DNA from: DATGHS01 sp035307785
Lineage (GTDB): Bacteria; Planctomycetota; Planctomycetia; Gemmatales; Gemmataceae
Assembly (NCBI GenBank): GCA_035307785.1
Contig: DATGHS010000321.1
Span: 1-33,365 of the forward strand
Length of the DNA: 33,365 bases
Direction: 5' to 3'
Shown: positions 14,574 through 23,677 of the stretch, piece after piece
Layout of the letters: every line of letters begins with the position of its first letter
Position numbering within the stretch: position 1 is the stretch's first letter
Translations under genes and position numbers: made by a program
Notes under the pieces: generated by a model
Told to the model about the DNA's origin: nothing
The model's database searches: none
Seen by the model: the letters and a program-made list of their open reading frames with translations, nothing else

Positions 14574-17291
14574 TCACTCCTCATTCGCTGTGCCGCGTTC
14601 GTTGAACCGCTTCAGTTCGTCCGGCACCACCGTCACCTTGGCGTCCGCACGCAGTTGTTGCATCAGGTCTTTGCGGAAGTCGAACTTGCGCGTGTTTTGC
14701 AATTCCGAAAGCAGCACGTCATTGCCAAATGATCGACTATAGACTTGCCGGAACTCTTCCTGCGTAGGGTGATCGCGGCTGGTGAGCGTGGTCACGTAGA
14801 AGATCGCTTTCGGCATGTCGCTCACCACCATCGTGCTGCCCAGGTCTTTGGTGCGCAGGTCGAGCAACTGATCAACCATGTTCGGCGACGGGTAATGGAT
14901 TTTATCGAGCGGAATCTCGTAGCGGCCATACTGTGGCGGCTGAAGCGGATTGAGTTGCGGTTGGAGGTTCTCCTTGGCCATGGGTCCGAGCTCCAGCAAG
15001 TCCGCCTTGCTCTGGGCGGCGAAGTCTTTGAGCGCGGCCAGGTTGCCTTTGGTTTCGCGCACTTTGTCTTGCATTTGCTCGGCCGCCTGTCTGGCCAGGT
15101 CGCGGGCGCGCGTCCAGCGCCAGGCCTTTTCCACGTCGTCGCGGGCCTTGTCCCAGGTGCGCACCTTGGCGTCCACTTCCTCGGTCTTCCAGGCGAGATA
15201 ATACGCCGTGTCGGTCGCGCCAAATGGCCCCGGCGACGGTCCACTCGATTGAAACCAGGTCGGCTGGAAAAGGCCAAACGACCGTTGGAACGGGCCGCTG
15301 GCTTCCATGAAGAATTCGCGGCCGAACCCGAGCCCGGTGGGATCGCTCTTGGCGACAAGCGGGCTGTCAAAGTACTTTTCGCGCAGCGGCTTGAGGCCGG
15401 GGTCATTCACCATCGCGTACTGATCGTCCAACTTGGTGCTCGCGCCCTTTGTCAACTCATGTGATTTCACGAACTCGTCGATGTACTTTTCCAACTCCTC
15501 CTTCGAAGCTTTTTTCTTGATGTCCTTGACGTCTTTGCTGCGTTTTTCGAGTTCGTCGCGGAAATCATTCATGTCCTTGGCGAATTTCTCGCGGGTGAGT
15601 TCGGTATTGACCTGGTCAATCAATTCCCCGCGCAACGCGGCCAGCGGCACACTCGGCGGAGTTGCAGCCGGGTACTCGAGCGTAGCCAACGGACCGCCGC
15701 CGACGGCGGCCAACGGCGCCAAGCCCATTCGGATGCGCTCGCGAATCTCCTGCACAACGCTCTGGGCCTGAAGCGTGAGGGCGGGTGAAAGGATCGAGCC
15801 GCCCGAACCCCGGCCCGCCAGCACATCGGCCACCGTTGCGGCCATAACCTGGGGTTGGATCACGCTGTAGTCGTGTACGCCGAAGAAGAACAATGCGGAA
15901 TCCGTCCACTTCAAGTCCCGGTCTTTGGAAAGATACTTTTCGTACTCCCGTTGAAGTCGAAATTCCGGCAACTCGCCAAAGCGGTAAGTTACCGACATGA
16001 CACCGCCGAGCGATGGCAGCATGCCGCCGGCCGGCGCCAGCGAAATGCCGGCCACGCGTACCGCGGAATTCATCGTTTCCTTTTTCCCCTCCTCGATGCC
16101 GGCCTTGCGGAAGTACGGGGTATCGGCCTTGCCGGATACCCACTCTAACTTCACGCGCTTTGGCTCTTTGAAGCCGGGAGTCTCTTTCATGGGGGCCGGC
16201 TCGTCCTTCTTGTACTTGTCGAATAGATCCTTCAACTCGCCTTCGCTCGGCTGCGCAGTTACCTTTTTCTCATAATCTTCGACCTTTACTGGCAGCATGC
16301 CCACGCGGATCGCGGTGCGCACGTCGTCGAAATAAGTCCAGAATTCGTATGGCGTGACATAGGCCGGCGTGTTGCGGATGTTGGACTGACCGAGCAGAAC
16401 GGCCTCCGCGATGCGAACGCGGAATTCGTCCTTCAGCGCTTCCATCAAGTTATCGGCCTTGAAATTGCGGAATCGGTCGAGCAGGTTCTTTTCAATTTGG
16501 GCCGAATCGTCTTTCGACAGTTCATTCAGGGTTTCTTCATCCAGCAGGTTGCGCAGCGATTTATCCGAAAGCTGAATGTCCCGCTTATCAGCCGCCCATC
16601 TCCAGACCAGAAAATTCACCAAGTCGTCGCCGCTGCGCAGCGAACCGCCGAAGTACAATTCCTCCTGGCCCTGGGCTACCTGGTTTATGTCTTGCAGCAT
16701 GACTTTTCGGAAAGCGGTCAAGAGTTCCGCATCGTCGGTGCGCTTGCTCTTTTGCAGCCGATCAATCTCCATGCTGAGCGTGCCGATTTGCTGGCTCAGA
16801 ATTCGGGCGATCGTGGCCGGCGGAATCGCAAAGTTGCCGGTGAAACGGCTAAATGTCGCGTTGTAGGCTGCATAGGTGCTGCGAGCTCCTGCCTTCAGGT
16901 AGGAATTCACCACCTGCTTGCTTTGCACCATAGGTCCGAGTTGCTGGGTTAAGATGGCATCCGTATTCGGATCCATCTCTTTCATGCGATTGGCAACCCG
17001 CTCCGTCACCTTCGAGTGCACGGTGACCATTGCGGCCCGCATGTAGGCGTCTGCTATCTGTCGCTGCGTTTTGATGTCCTGAATCTGCCTGGTGGTGATC
17101 TTCTGGCCCTCAATGCGGGCTGCTTCCGGGTAGCGGTCGCTCCAGGGAATCCAGTCGGGCGGGTTGGTCAAAAAGTCGCTTCTGCCGCCCAAGCCGCTGG
17201 ACATGACAAAAGTAAGCATGCAGACGATTGCCAGCACGGCGAACATCTTTTTCGAATGTTTTCGGAACGCATGAAATGGGTTGAAAGCCAT
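14574..17291 (-). CDS. Large membrane-anchored PpiD/SurA-like protein
   Basis: A 905-residue protein with one N-terminal membrane segment (MFAVLAIVCMLTFVMSSGL, about 16-34) after a basic start, then a long periplasmic part. The layout, an anchor followed by helical regions with alternating charge and a late domain (KAWRWTRARDLARQAAEQM, then EIPLDKIHYPSP), resembles PpiD and SurA-type folding factors. A clear parvulin catalytic domain is not obvious to me, so isomerase activity is doubtful. The end (DHPTQEEFRQVYSRSFGND...LMQQLRADAKV) also has a PpiD feel. The ATG at 17291 has GAGG before it. It probably works in envelope protein folding, but this is inference from layout. Confidence 0.65.
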   Translation of the reverse strand: MAFNPFHAFRKHSKKMFAVLAIVCMLTFVMSSGLGGRSDFLTNPPDWIPWSDRYPEAARIEGQKITTRQIQDIKTQRQIADAYMRAAMVTVHSKVTERVANRMKEMDPNTDAILTQQLGPMVQSKQVVNSYLKAGARSTYAAYNATFSRFTGNFAIPPATIARILSQQIGTLSMEIDRLQKSKRTDDAELLTAFRKVMLQDINQVAQGQEELYFGGSLRSGDDLVNFLVWRWAADKRDIQLSDKSLRNLLDEETLNELSKDDSAQIEKNLLDRFRNFKADNLMEALKDEFRVRIAEAVLLGQSNIRNTPAYVTPYEFWTYFDDVRTAIRVGMLPVKVEDYEKKVTAQPSEGELKDLFDKYKKDEPAPMKETPGFKEPKRVKLEWVSGKADTPYFRKAGIEEGKKETMNSAVRVAGISLAPAGGMLPSLGGVMSVTYRFGELPEFRLQREYEKYLSKDRDLKWTDSALFFFGVHDYSVIQPQVMAATVADVLAGRGSGGSILSPALTLQAQSVVQEIRERIRMGLAPLAAVGGGPLATLEYPAATPPSVPLAALRGELIDQVNTELTREKFAKDMNDFRDELEKRSKDVKDIKKKASKEELEKYIDEFVKSHELTKGASTKLDDQYAMVNDPGLKPLREKYFDSPLVAKSDPTGLGFGREFFMEASGPFQRSFGLFQPTWFQSSGPSPGPFGATDTAYYLAWKTEEVDAKVRTWDKARDDVEKAWRWTRARDLARQAAEQMQDKVRETKGNLAALKDFAAQSKADLLELGPMAKENLQPQLNPLQPPQYGRYEIPLDKIHYPSPNMVDQLLDLRTKDLGSTMVVSDMPKAIFYVTTLTSRDHPTQEEFRQVYSRSFGNDVLLSELQNTRKFDFRKDLMQQLRADAKVTVVPDELKRFNERGTANEE

Positions 17292-17344
17292 TGGCAGTCC
17301 TCACTTTACGGCGACGGGGCCGTAATCCTTGCCATCCGCAGGGC

Positions 17345-17395
17345 TTGACTAGCTTTGCTATCGTTTAATAAGTCTGTATGGCAGAATGTTCTCAA
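17345..17395. promoter_or_regulatory. Possible divergent promoters for topA and the PpiD-like gene
   Basis: On the plus strand TTGACT (17345-17350) precedes TAATAA (17366-17371) by 15 bases and could serve topA. On the minus strand TTGAGA (17395-17390) precedes TATTAA (17370-17365) by 19 bases and could serve the PpiD-like gene. Both spacers are off the best length, so this is a weak call. Confidence 0.3.
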
Positions 17396-17444
17396 CTTTC
17401 CGATTGTAGCGGGTTTACCGAGTAAAACAACAGCAATGAACAAT

Positions 17445-17531
17445 GACCTAACCCCCTGACCCCCTTCCCTAATGGGAAGGGGGGAACTCTTTTCTCCCCT
17501 TCCCTTTAGGGAAGGGGCCGGGGCTTAGGTC
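17445..17531. repeat. Inverted repeat in the topA leader
   Basis: Ends GACCTAA (17445-17451) and TTAGGTC (17525-17531) are perfect complements, and the inner C-rich and G-rich parts (CCCCCTTCCCTAA against TTTAGGGAAGGGGC) mostly pair. A second internal hairpin CCCTTCCCTAATGGGAAGGG lies at 17460-17482. The repeat ends 14 bases before the topA ribosome site GGAG (17546-17549). Confidence 0.7.
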
Positions 17532-17556
17532 AATCGGCAGCAACCGGAGTTTTATT

Positions 17557-20500
17557 GTGCCAAGGAAGAAATCCACCACCCCTGAAATCGCCCCTGCCAA
17601 GACGAAGGGCCGCAAGAAAGCGACGGCATCCACGGCGGTCACCCCGGCGGGCCGGACACGCCGAAAGGCCGCGACCGAGACCGTGCCGGAGGAAAACGGC
17701 CACCGTGGCAAGCACGATCTGGTCGTGGTCGAGTCGCCGACCAAAGCCAAGACTATCGGCAAATACCTCGGCTCGGGCTTCCGCGTCATTGCCAGCTCCG
17801 GCCACGTGCGTGACTTGACCAAGCGCAAAGAATCGTGGTTCGAACTCACCGACAAGGGTCTCAAAGAACTGGGAACCAGCGGCGCACCTTCCGACGTGAC
17901 CGAAGCTCTGAAACCGCTCGTAAAGCGCGAGTTCAAGACCAAGGCCGACTTGCTGAAAGCCGCCCGGAAATACGTTTCCAAGAAGGAATTGGAGCCGCAC
18001 GAGCGCGAACTGGCCAAGGTGGCCAAGCAATACGACGAGATCGAAGGCTTGAACATTGCCCGTGGCTGGATGCCGCATTATGTGCTGATCGAACGCGATA
18101 ATAAAGGAAAGGACACCGGCAAGCGCAAGTCGGCCAAGGAGATTCTCGATGAGATCAACAAGGCGGCCCGCACGTCCAACCGTGTGTTCCTGGCCACCGA
18201 CCCGGACCGCGAAGGCGAGTCGATCGCCTGGCACATTCAGGATGAACTGAAGTTGCCGGAAGCGCGCACGTTCCGCATCACGTTCAACGAAATTACGAAG
18301 TCGGCCGTGGCCAATGCGCTGGCGCACGCCGGCAAGATCGATATGAACCGTGTGCAGGCCCAGGAAGCCAGGCGCTTCCTCGACCGCATCGTGGGCTTCC
18401 CGCTGAGCAAGCTGTTGCAGCGGAAGATCACGCGGGGCTTGAGCGCCGGCCGGGTGCAGTCCGTCGCGGTGCGGCTGATTGTTGAGCGCGAACGCGAAAT
18501 TGAGGCGTTCAAGACCGAGGAGTATTGGAAGCTGACGGCGCTATTGTGCCCGGACGAATTGCGGGCGCACATTCCGTACCAATCGGACCCGGCCAAGACG
18601 AAGATATTGGCCAAAAAGAAGCCGGGGGAGAAGCAGCCAACGCTGGCACTGGACTCAACTCCGCAAGTGCCGGAAGAGGCAGAGAACGCGCCGGAAGCGC
18701 CGGCGATTCCGAAGCCGGCGGAAGGCTCGTTCCTGGCCGAGTGCAGCAAGTGGAACGGCCAGGAATTCAAGGCCGGCAACGAACAGCAGATCGACGAATT
18801 CGTGGCCGCGCTCAACGATGCTGCCTGGTCGGTGGCCAAGATCGAGCAGAAAGACAAGTCCGAGAAAGCGCCACCGCCGTTTACCACCAGCACGTTGCAG
18901 CAGCAGGCCAACATCCGCCTGCACTTCACCACTGACCGCACCATGCGCACGGCCCAGCGGCTGTACGAAGGCGTGGAACTTGGCTCCGAAGGATCGGCTG
19001 CGCTCATCACCTACATGCGTACCGATAGCACGCGCGTATCGAACGACGCCTTGAGCATGGTGCGGAGCCATATTCAGGCGAGTTATGGCGAGAAATACCT
19101 GCCGGCCCAGCCGAATGTGTTCAAGTCTGGTAAAGGGGCGCAGGAAGCCCACGAGGCCGTTCGTCCGGTTGATCTGGCTTACACGCCGCAACGGGTGCAG
19201 CCGTTTTTGAATCACGATCAGCTGCGGCTCTACACGCTCATTTACAACCGCTTCGTGGCCAGCCAAATGAGCCCCGCCATTGACGCGATGACGAACGTCG
19301 AGGTCGAAGCCAAGACGGCCAGCACCTCGGCCATTTTCAAAGCGCAGGGCCGCATCGAGAAGTTCGACGGCTACCGCAGAGTGATGCCGTCGGCCAGGCA
19401 GGACGATATTTCGCTGCCGGCGCTGAAAGAGCAGCAGCCGCTGCACAAGCTCGACCTATTTTCGAGCCAACATTTCACCAAGCCGCCCGCTCGCTTTAAC
19501 GAAGCCTCGCTCGTGAAAGCGCTCGAAAAAGAAGGCATCGGGCGGCCCAGCACGTATGCGACCATCATTTACAAGATTCAACAGGTGGGGTACGTGAAGC
19601 AGATCGACCGCCGCTTCCACGCCACCGACCTGGGAAAGACCGTAACCGATTTGCTGATCCAGAATTTCCCCAACATCATGGACATGAAGTTCACGAGCCA
19701 CTTCGAGGAAGAGCTGGATCAGATTGAACGGAATGAGGTGGTTCATACCGACGTACTGAATGAATTCTGGGGCGGCTTCTCGCAGACCTTGGAAAAAGTC
19801 CAGGAAGAGATGCCGAAGAAGCTCGCCAAGGAAACCGGCGAAATGTGCCCGAAATGCGGCAAGCCGCTGGTGGAGCGCTTTTCGGGCAAGACGAAAAAGA
19901 TGTTCGTCGGCTGCTCGGGCTGGAACAAGGAGGGCACCGGCTGCGATTACATCAAGCCGCGCGAAGGCGAAGAGAATGTGCCGAAGTTGCAAATCGACAT
20001 CACCTGCCCGAACTGCGGCAAGCCGATGGTGCAGCGCTTCGGCCCGCGTGGGCCGTTCCTGGGCTGCTCCGGATATCCGGAATGCAAGACGACCATGCGC
20101 CTGAATGCTGAGGGCAAGCCGGAACTGACGGCCAAGTCCACCGAGCACAAATGCGAGAAGTGCGGTTCGCCAATGGTTATTCGCCAAGGCCGGCGCGGGC
20201 CGTTCCTGGCCTGCAGCGCCTTCCCGAAGTGCCGCAATGCGGTCGATGTGGATGCGGAAGGCAATCCGGTGAAGCCGAAGGAGACCGGGATCTTTTGCGA
20301 GAAATGCAACGCGCCGATGATCATCAAGCGCGGCCCCAGGGGACCGTTCTTGGCTTGCAGCGCGTACCCCAAGTGCAAGAGCTACAAGTCGCTCACGGCC
20401 GAATTGCGCGAGCAGCTGAAGGACATCATTCCACCGCCGCCGCCCAAAAAAGAAGTGCCCCAGGTGGAGGTAAAAGAAACCTGTCCCGAATGCGGCTCGC

Positions 20501-20610
20501 CCATGAAGCTGCGCACCAGCAGCCGCGGGCCGTTCCTGGGGTGCAGCAAATATCCGAAGTGCAAGGGCACGCGGCCATTGCCGGAGGAATTGTTGGAACA
20601 GATTGGTTGA
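17557..20610 (+). CDS. topA: DNA topoisomerase I with five C-terminal zinc ribbons
   Basis: A 1017-residue type IA topoisomerase that relaxes negatively supercoiled DNA. The start is GTG at 17557, with GGAG (17546-17549) seven bases upstream. A basic tail of about 50 residues precedes the Toprim domain, which begins at HDLVVVESPTKAKTIGKYLG and carries Asp215 and Asp217 in ATDPDREGES. The active-site tyrosine is Tyr486 in ALITYMRTDSTR. A Pro/Glu/Ala-rich insertion of about 45 residues (near 350-390) interrupts the core. From Cys764 there are five Cys4 ribbons, four of them with the pattern RGPFLGCS or RGPFLACS. The first is looser and follows FSGKTKKMFVGCSGW. Several ribbons are common in planctomycetes and other bacteria. 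Confidence 0.97.
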   Translation: MPRKKSTTPEIAPAKTKGRKKATASTAVTPAGRTRRKAATETVPEENGHRGKHDLVVVESPTKAKTIGKYLGSGFRVIASSGHVRDLTKRKESWFELTDKGLKELGTSGAPSDVTEALKPLVKREFKTKADLLKAARKYVSKKELEPHERELAKVAKQYDEIEGLNIARGWMPHYVLIERDNKGKDTGKRKSAKEILDEINKAARTSNRVFLATDPDREGESIAWHIQDELKLPEARTFRITFNEITKSAVANALAHAGKIDMNRVQAQEARRFLDRIVGFPLSKLLQRKITRGLSAGRVQSVAVRLIVEREREIEAFKTEEYWKLTALLCPDELRAHIPYQSDPAKTKILAKKKPGEKQPTLALDSTPQVPEEAENAPEAPAIPKPAEGSFLAECSKWNGQEFKAGNEQQIDEFVAALNDAAWSVAKIEQKDKSEKAPPPFTTSTLQQQANIRLHFTTDRTMRTAQRLYEGVELGSEGSAALITYMRTDSTRVSNDALSMVRSHIQASYGEKYLPAQPNVFKSGKGAQEAHEAVRPVDLAYTPQRVQPFLNHDQLRLYTLIYNRFVASQMSPAIDAMTNVEVEAKTASTSAIFKAQGRIEKFDGYRRVMPSARQDDISLPALKEQQPLHKLDLFSSQHFTKPPARFNEASLVKALEKEGIGRPSTYATIIYKIQQVGYVKQIDRRFHATDLGKTVTDLLIQNFPNIMDMKFTSHFEEELDQIERNEVVHTDVLNEFWGGFSQTLEKVQEEMPKKLAKETGEMCPKCGKPLVERFSGKTKKMFVGCSGWNKEGTGCDYIKPREGEENVPKLQIDITCPNCGKPMVQRFGPRGPFLGCSGYPECKTTMRLNAEGKPELTAKSTEHKCEKCGSPMVIRQGRRGPFLACSAFPKCRNAVDVDAEGNPVKPKETGIFCEKCNAPMIIKRGPRGPFLACSAYPKCKSYKSLTAELREQLKDIIPPPPPKKEVPQVEVKETCPECGSPMKLRTSSRGPFLGCSKYPKCKGTRPLPEELLEQIG

Positions 20611-20653
20611 ATGGCCGCTGGCGGCGTTGCAATGTCGCCAGGGGCTTTTCCAT

Positions 20654-20681
20654 TTGACTCTCCTTTCTTTCCGGGTAGGCT
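20654..20681 (+). promoter_or_regulatory. Possible promoter of the PSD1 gene
   Basis: TTGACT (20654-20659) and TAGGCT (20676-20681) are 16 bases apart in the gap after topA. Transcription would start near 20688, about 43 bases before the ATG at 20731. The -10 match is modest. Confidence 0.4.
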
Positions 20682-20730
20682 ATCCGTAGCACCACGCCTT
20701 GTTTCCTTGCCTATTCCGACGGTATTGGCC

Positions 20731-22956
20731 ATGTGTTTCCGCTGGTTCTGTTGGATAGCCCTGTTCGTTGCTGCGCCGGCATTGGCCGATGATTTGCCCG
20801 CCAACTGGGCCTTCCGCCCGATGGGCAAGCCCACACCGCCGGCAGTGCGCGACCGAGCTACAGTTCGCAATCCCATTGATGCTTTCATCGTGGCGGAGTT
20901 GGAAAAACATCATCTTACTCCGTCGCCACCGGCAGATCGACGAACCTTGATTCGTCGCGTGTATTTTGATCTCATCGGCCTGCCGCCAAACCCGGAAGAG
21001 ATCGATGCCTTCGTCAACGACCCGGCCCCGAATGCCTATGAGAAGTTGGTCGAGCGCCTGTTGGAGTCGCCGCGCTTTGGCGAGCGGCAAGCGGTTTTCT
21101 GGCTCGACCTGGTCCGCTTTGCGGAAAGCGATGGCTTCAAGGCCGATGATCCACGGCCCAACGCCTGGCGCTACCGCGATTACGTCATTCGCTCCTTCAA
21201 TGCCGATAAGCCGTACAACCGCTTCGTGCAGGAGCAACTGGCCGGCGACGAGCTTTTCCCCAGCAGTGCCGAGGCGCTCATCGCGACCGGGTACTTACGG
21301 CATTTCCCCGACGAGTACAACGCCGTCAATTGCGAACAGCGCCGGCAGGAGATTCTCAACGATATCACCGACACCACGGCTTCGACCTTCCTCGGCCTGA
21401 CGGTGGGCTGTGCGAAGTGCCACGACCACAAATATGATCCGATCTTGCAGAGCGATTACTACCGCCTCCAGGCGCATTTCGCCGCGTTTTGGCCGGTGGA
21501 TGAGCCGATCCTCAATCGCGAGGAACGGCAGCATTACGAAGAGCGTCTTCAGCAATGGGAAGCGAAGACGACGGAGCTTCGGCAAAAGATTGACGCGCTG
21601 GAGAAGCCGTATCGCGAGAAGGCGGAGAAGAAGGAGCGGCAGCGCTTTGTTTCCGAGTATTCGAGCATTGTTGATATCCCGATGGAGAAGCGCACGCCGT
21701 TGCAAAAGCAACTCGGCGCGATGGTGGAGAAGCAAGTCTTCGGCCGCAGCACCAAGGACGTAGGCAAGGTGATGAAAGGCGCCGTCAAGGAGCAGTGGGA
21801 CGGCATGATGAAGCGGATGACGGAGCTGGAAAAAGAAAAGCCGCCGGAGCCGCCGCTGGCCATGGCCTGCACCGACGTGGGCCACGAAGCGCCACCGACG
21901 CACCTGCTCAAGCGCGGCGACTGGCGTAAACCGGATGAGGAAGTGCAGCCGGGGTTTCCCAAGAGCGTGGCTATGGAGTGGCCCAACGAAAGGTCCGATA
22001 AGCCCAACACGACTCATAGCACTGGGCGGCGCGCTCGATTGGCTGCCTGGATCACTGCCCCCGAGAACCCGCTTACCGCCCGCGTGATCGTGAACCGCAT
22101 CTGGCAAGCGCATTTCGGCCGCGGCGTCGTGGGCACGCCCAGCGACTTCGGCGTCCAGGGCGACCGGCCCACGCACCCGGAACTGCTCGACTGGCTGGCT
22201 CGGGAATTAGTGCGGAACAACTGGAGCCTGAAGGCAATTCACCGGCTGATTGTTTTGTCCGCAACGTATCGGCAGAATGCGGAATGCGGAATGCGGAATG
22301 CGGAATTAAATGCCCAGACAATTCCACATTCCGCATTCCACATTCCGCATTCGATTGATCCCGACAACCGCCTCCTCTGGCATTTCTCGCGCCGCCGGCT
22401 GGACGCCGAAGCTCTGCGCGATTCGCTCTTGGCCGTTAGCGGGCAGTTGAACCCGGCCGAGGGCGGGGCGAGCATTTACCCGGAACTGCCGGAGGAGATG
22501 AAGAAGAGCGCCAAGAATTGGCCGGTGTCGGCCACAGCGGCCGAGCGCAATCGCCGCAGCGTGTATATTGCCGTGCGCCGTAATTTGCGTTACCCCATGC
22601 TGGCAATGTTCGACGCGCCGGACAACAACGAGACTTGCGCACGAAGATATGTGACGACGACGGCGCCACAAGCGCTCATGCTGCTAAACGACAAGATCGT
22701 GGTTGACATTGCCAGCCAGTTTGCTTCGCGCATTCAGCGCGAAGCCGGCGACGATGCGGTAAAATTAATTGACCGGGCCTTTGAACTGGCCCTCGCCCGC
22801 AAGCCAGATGCGGAAGAAGCCTCGGCCATGCGGCGCTTTGTGGAAGATCAAAAAGAAATGCATCGCGTGGCCGGGGCGAAAAACCCGCTGCATGAAGCGG
22901 TGACCGATCTGTGTCACTCTGTGCTGAATTTGAATGAGTTTTTGTTTGTGGATTAG
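20731..22956 (+). CDS. PSD1 protein (DUF1549 + DUF1553) with in-frame palindrome insertion
   Basis: A 741-residue secreted protein of a family largely confined to planctomycetes and relatives. The ATG at 20731 starts a signal peptide (MCFRWFCWIALFVAAPALAD); the frame is open back to 20611 but without family sequence. DUF1549 covers about 45-255 (NPIDAFIVAELEKH, RRVYFDLIGLPPNPEE, RFGERQAVFWLDLVRFAESD). It contains a CAKCH motif at 227-231 that looks like a heme c site and is usual for the family. A coiled region (about 265-370) separates it from DUF1553 (about 430-735: NPLTARVIVNRIWQAHFGRG, DPDNRLLWHFSRRRLDAEAL). Between YRQ (513-515) and IDPDNRL (542 on) is a 26-residue stretch made by an inverted repeat. 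There is no N-terminal cytochrome domain. Function unknown; often paired with DUF1501. Confidence 0.9.
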   Translation: MCFRWFCWIALFVAAPALADDLPANWAFRPMGKPTPPAVRDRATVRNPIDAFIVAELEKHHLTPSPPADRRTLIRRVYFDLIGLPPNPEEIDAFVNDPAPNAYEKLVERLLESPRFGERQAVFWLDLVRFAESDGFKADDPRPNAWRYRDYVIRSFNADKPYNRFVQEQLAGDELFPSSAEALIATGYLRHFPDEYNAVNCEQRRQEILNDITDTTASTFLGLTVGCAKCHDHKYDPILQSDYYRLQAHFAAFWPVDEPILNREERQHYEERLQQWEAKTTELRQKIDALEKPYREKAEKKERQRFVSEYSSIVDIPMEKRTPLQKQLGAMVEKQVFGRSTKDVGKVMKGAVKEQWDGMMKRMTELEKEKPPEPPLAMACTDVGHEAPPTHLLKRGDWRKPDEEVQPGFPKSVAMEWPNERSDKPNTTHSTGRRARLAAWITAPENPLTARVIVNRIWQAHFGRGVVGTPSDFGVQGDRPTHPELLDWLARELVRNNWSLKAIHRLIVLSATYRQNAECGMRNAELNAQTIPHSAFHIPHSIDPDNRLLWHFSRRRLDAEALRDSLLAVSGQLNPAEGGASIYPELPEEMKKSAKNWPVSATAAERNRRSVYIAVRRNLRYPMLAMFDAPDNNETCARRYVTTTAPQALMLLNDKIVVDIASQFASRIQREAGDDAVKLIDRAFELALARKPDAEEASAMRRFVEDQKEMHRVAGAKNPLHEAVTDLCHSVLNLNEFLFVD
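22275..22352. repeat. 78-bp inverted repeat inside the PSD1 reading frame
   Basis: Left arm 22275-22307 consists of GAATGCG-type units and right arm 22320-22352 of CATTCCGC/CATTCCAC units. They pair at 31 of 33 positions around 12 bases. The length is a multiple of three, so the frame continues, adding the peptide NAECGMRNAELNAQ followed by TIPHSAFHIPHS. Its position matches a point where the family normally runs from SATYRQ almost directly to DPDNRL. Confidence 0.85.
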
Positions 22957-22962
22957 GGAATC

Positions 22963-23640
22963 ATGACCGTGATTGTGCAAGATGTAGAAATCGGCGAAGT
23001 CCGTATTCCAGATGGAATCACGAACATTCAAGCCTTTCGCCGCTGGGCAACTTCTAACAAGTTTCCGGAACGGGGGCGGTTTTCTTTTCTTTGCGGCACG
23101 CTGCACGTGGATCTGAGCATGGAAGAATTGTTCACGCATGCGCTGGTGAAGGCCGAGATTACCATTGTTCAAGGCCAAATCATCAAGACCGACCAATCCG
23201 GCTATTATTTCCCGGACGGTTCTTTGTTGAGCAATCCCAAGGTCAGTCTTTCCACGGAACCGGATGCAATGTTCGTTTCTTACGAGGCGATTCGAACCGG
23301 ACGAATTCGATTCACGAAGGGAAAGCAGAAAGGCTGTATGGAAGTTGTGGGCTCACCCGACATGGTGGTGGAAATCGTAAGTGAATCCTCGGTAACAAAG
23401 GATTACGAGATCCTCCGCGAGCTTTATTGGAAAGCGAAGATTCCCGAATACTGGCTCATTGATGCTCGGGAACGGAATGTATTGTTTGAAATCCTAAGGC
23501 ACGGGCAACATGGCTACGTCAGCACGCGCCGGCAGCCAAGCGGGTGGCTCGCTTCTCCAGTGTTCGGCCGCTCGTTTCGACTCAAACACCGGACTGATCG
23601 GCTGGGCAATCCGGAATTCACACTAGAGGTTCGCAAATAG
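22963..23640 (+). CDS. Uma2-family putative PD-(D/E)XK nuclease
   Basis: A 225-residue protein of the Uma2/DUF820 family, widely expanded in cyanobacteria and planctomycetes. The likely restriction-endonuclease-like active site is visible as Asp in STEPDAMFVSYE, Glu in GSPDMVVEIVSESSVTKDYE and Lys in YWKAKIPEYWLID. The N-terminus (FRRWATSNKFPERGRFSFLCG) also fits. It begins 6 bases after the PSD1 stop, so it is surely co-transcribed with it, and it sits between PSD1 and DUF1501 genes that often lie next to each other. The true biological role of Uma2 proteins is not known; nuclease activity is inferred from the fold. Confidence 0.85.
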   Translation: MTVIVQDVEIGEVRIPDGITNIQAFRRWATSNKFPERGRFSFLCGTLHVDLSMEELFTHALVKAEITIVQGQIIKTDQSGYYFPDGSLLSNPKVSLSTEPDAMFVSYEAIRTGRIRFTKGKQKGCMEVVGSPDMVVEIVSESSVTKDYEILRELYWKAKIPEYWLIDARERNVLFEILRHGQHGYVSTRRQPSGWLASPVFGRSFRLKHRTDRLGNPEFTLEVRK

Positions 23641-23677
23641 CTTGCCGGCGATGCCGGAAGCGGCGTTTGGGATTATC

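Noticed and set aside
17530..18327. A long minus-strand frame opposite the start of topA, and similar ones opposite its middle (18655-19446 and 19456-20187)
   Set aside because: topA is certain in this region and the opposite frames have no ribosome site or family pattern.
21406..21426. CAKCH in PSD1 as proof of a cytochrome c
   Set aside because: The motif is a standing feature of DUF1549 proteins; no other cytochrome fold features (such as a distal Met segment) are clear here, so heme binding is not claimed.
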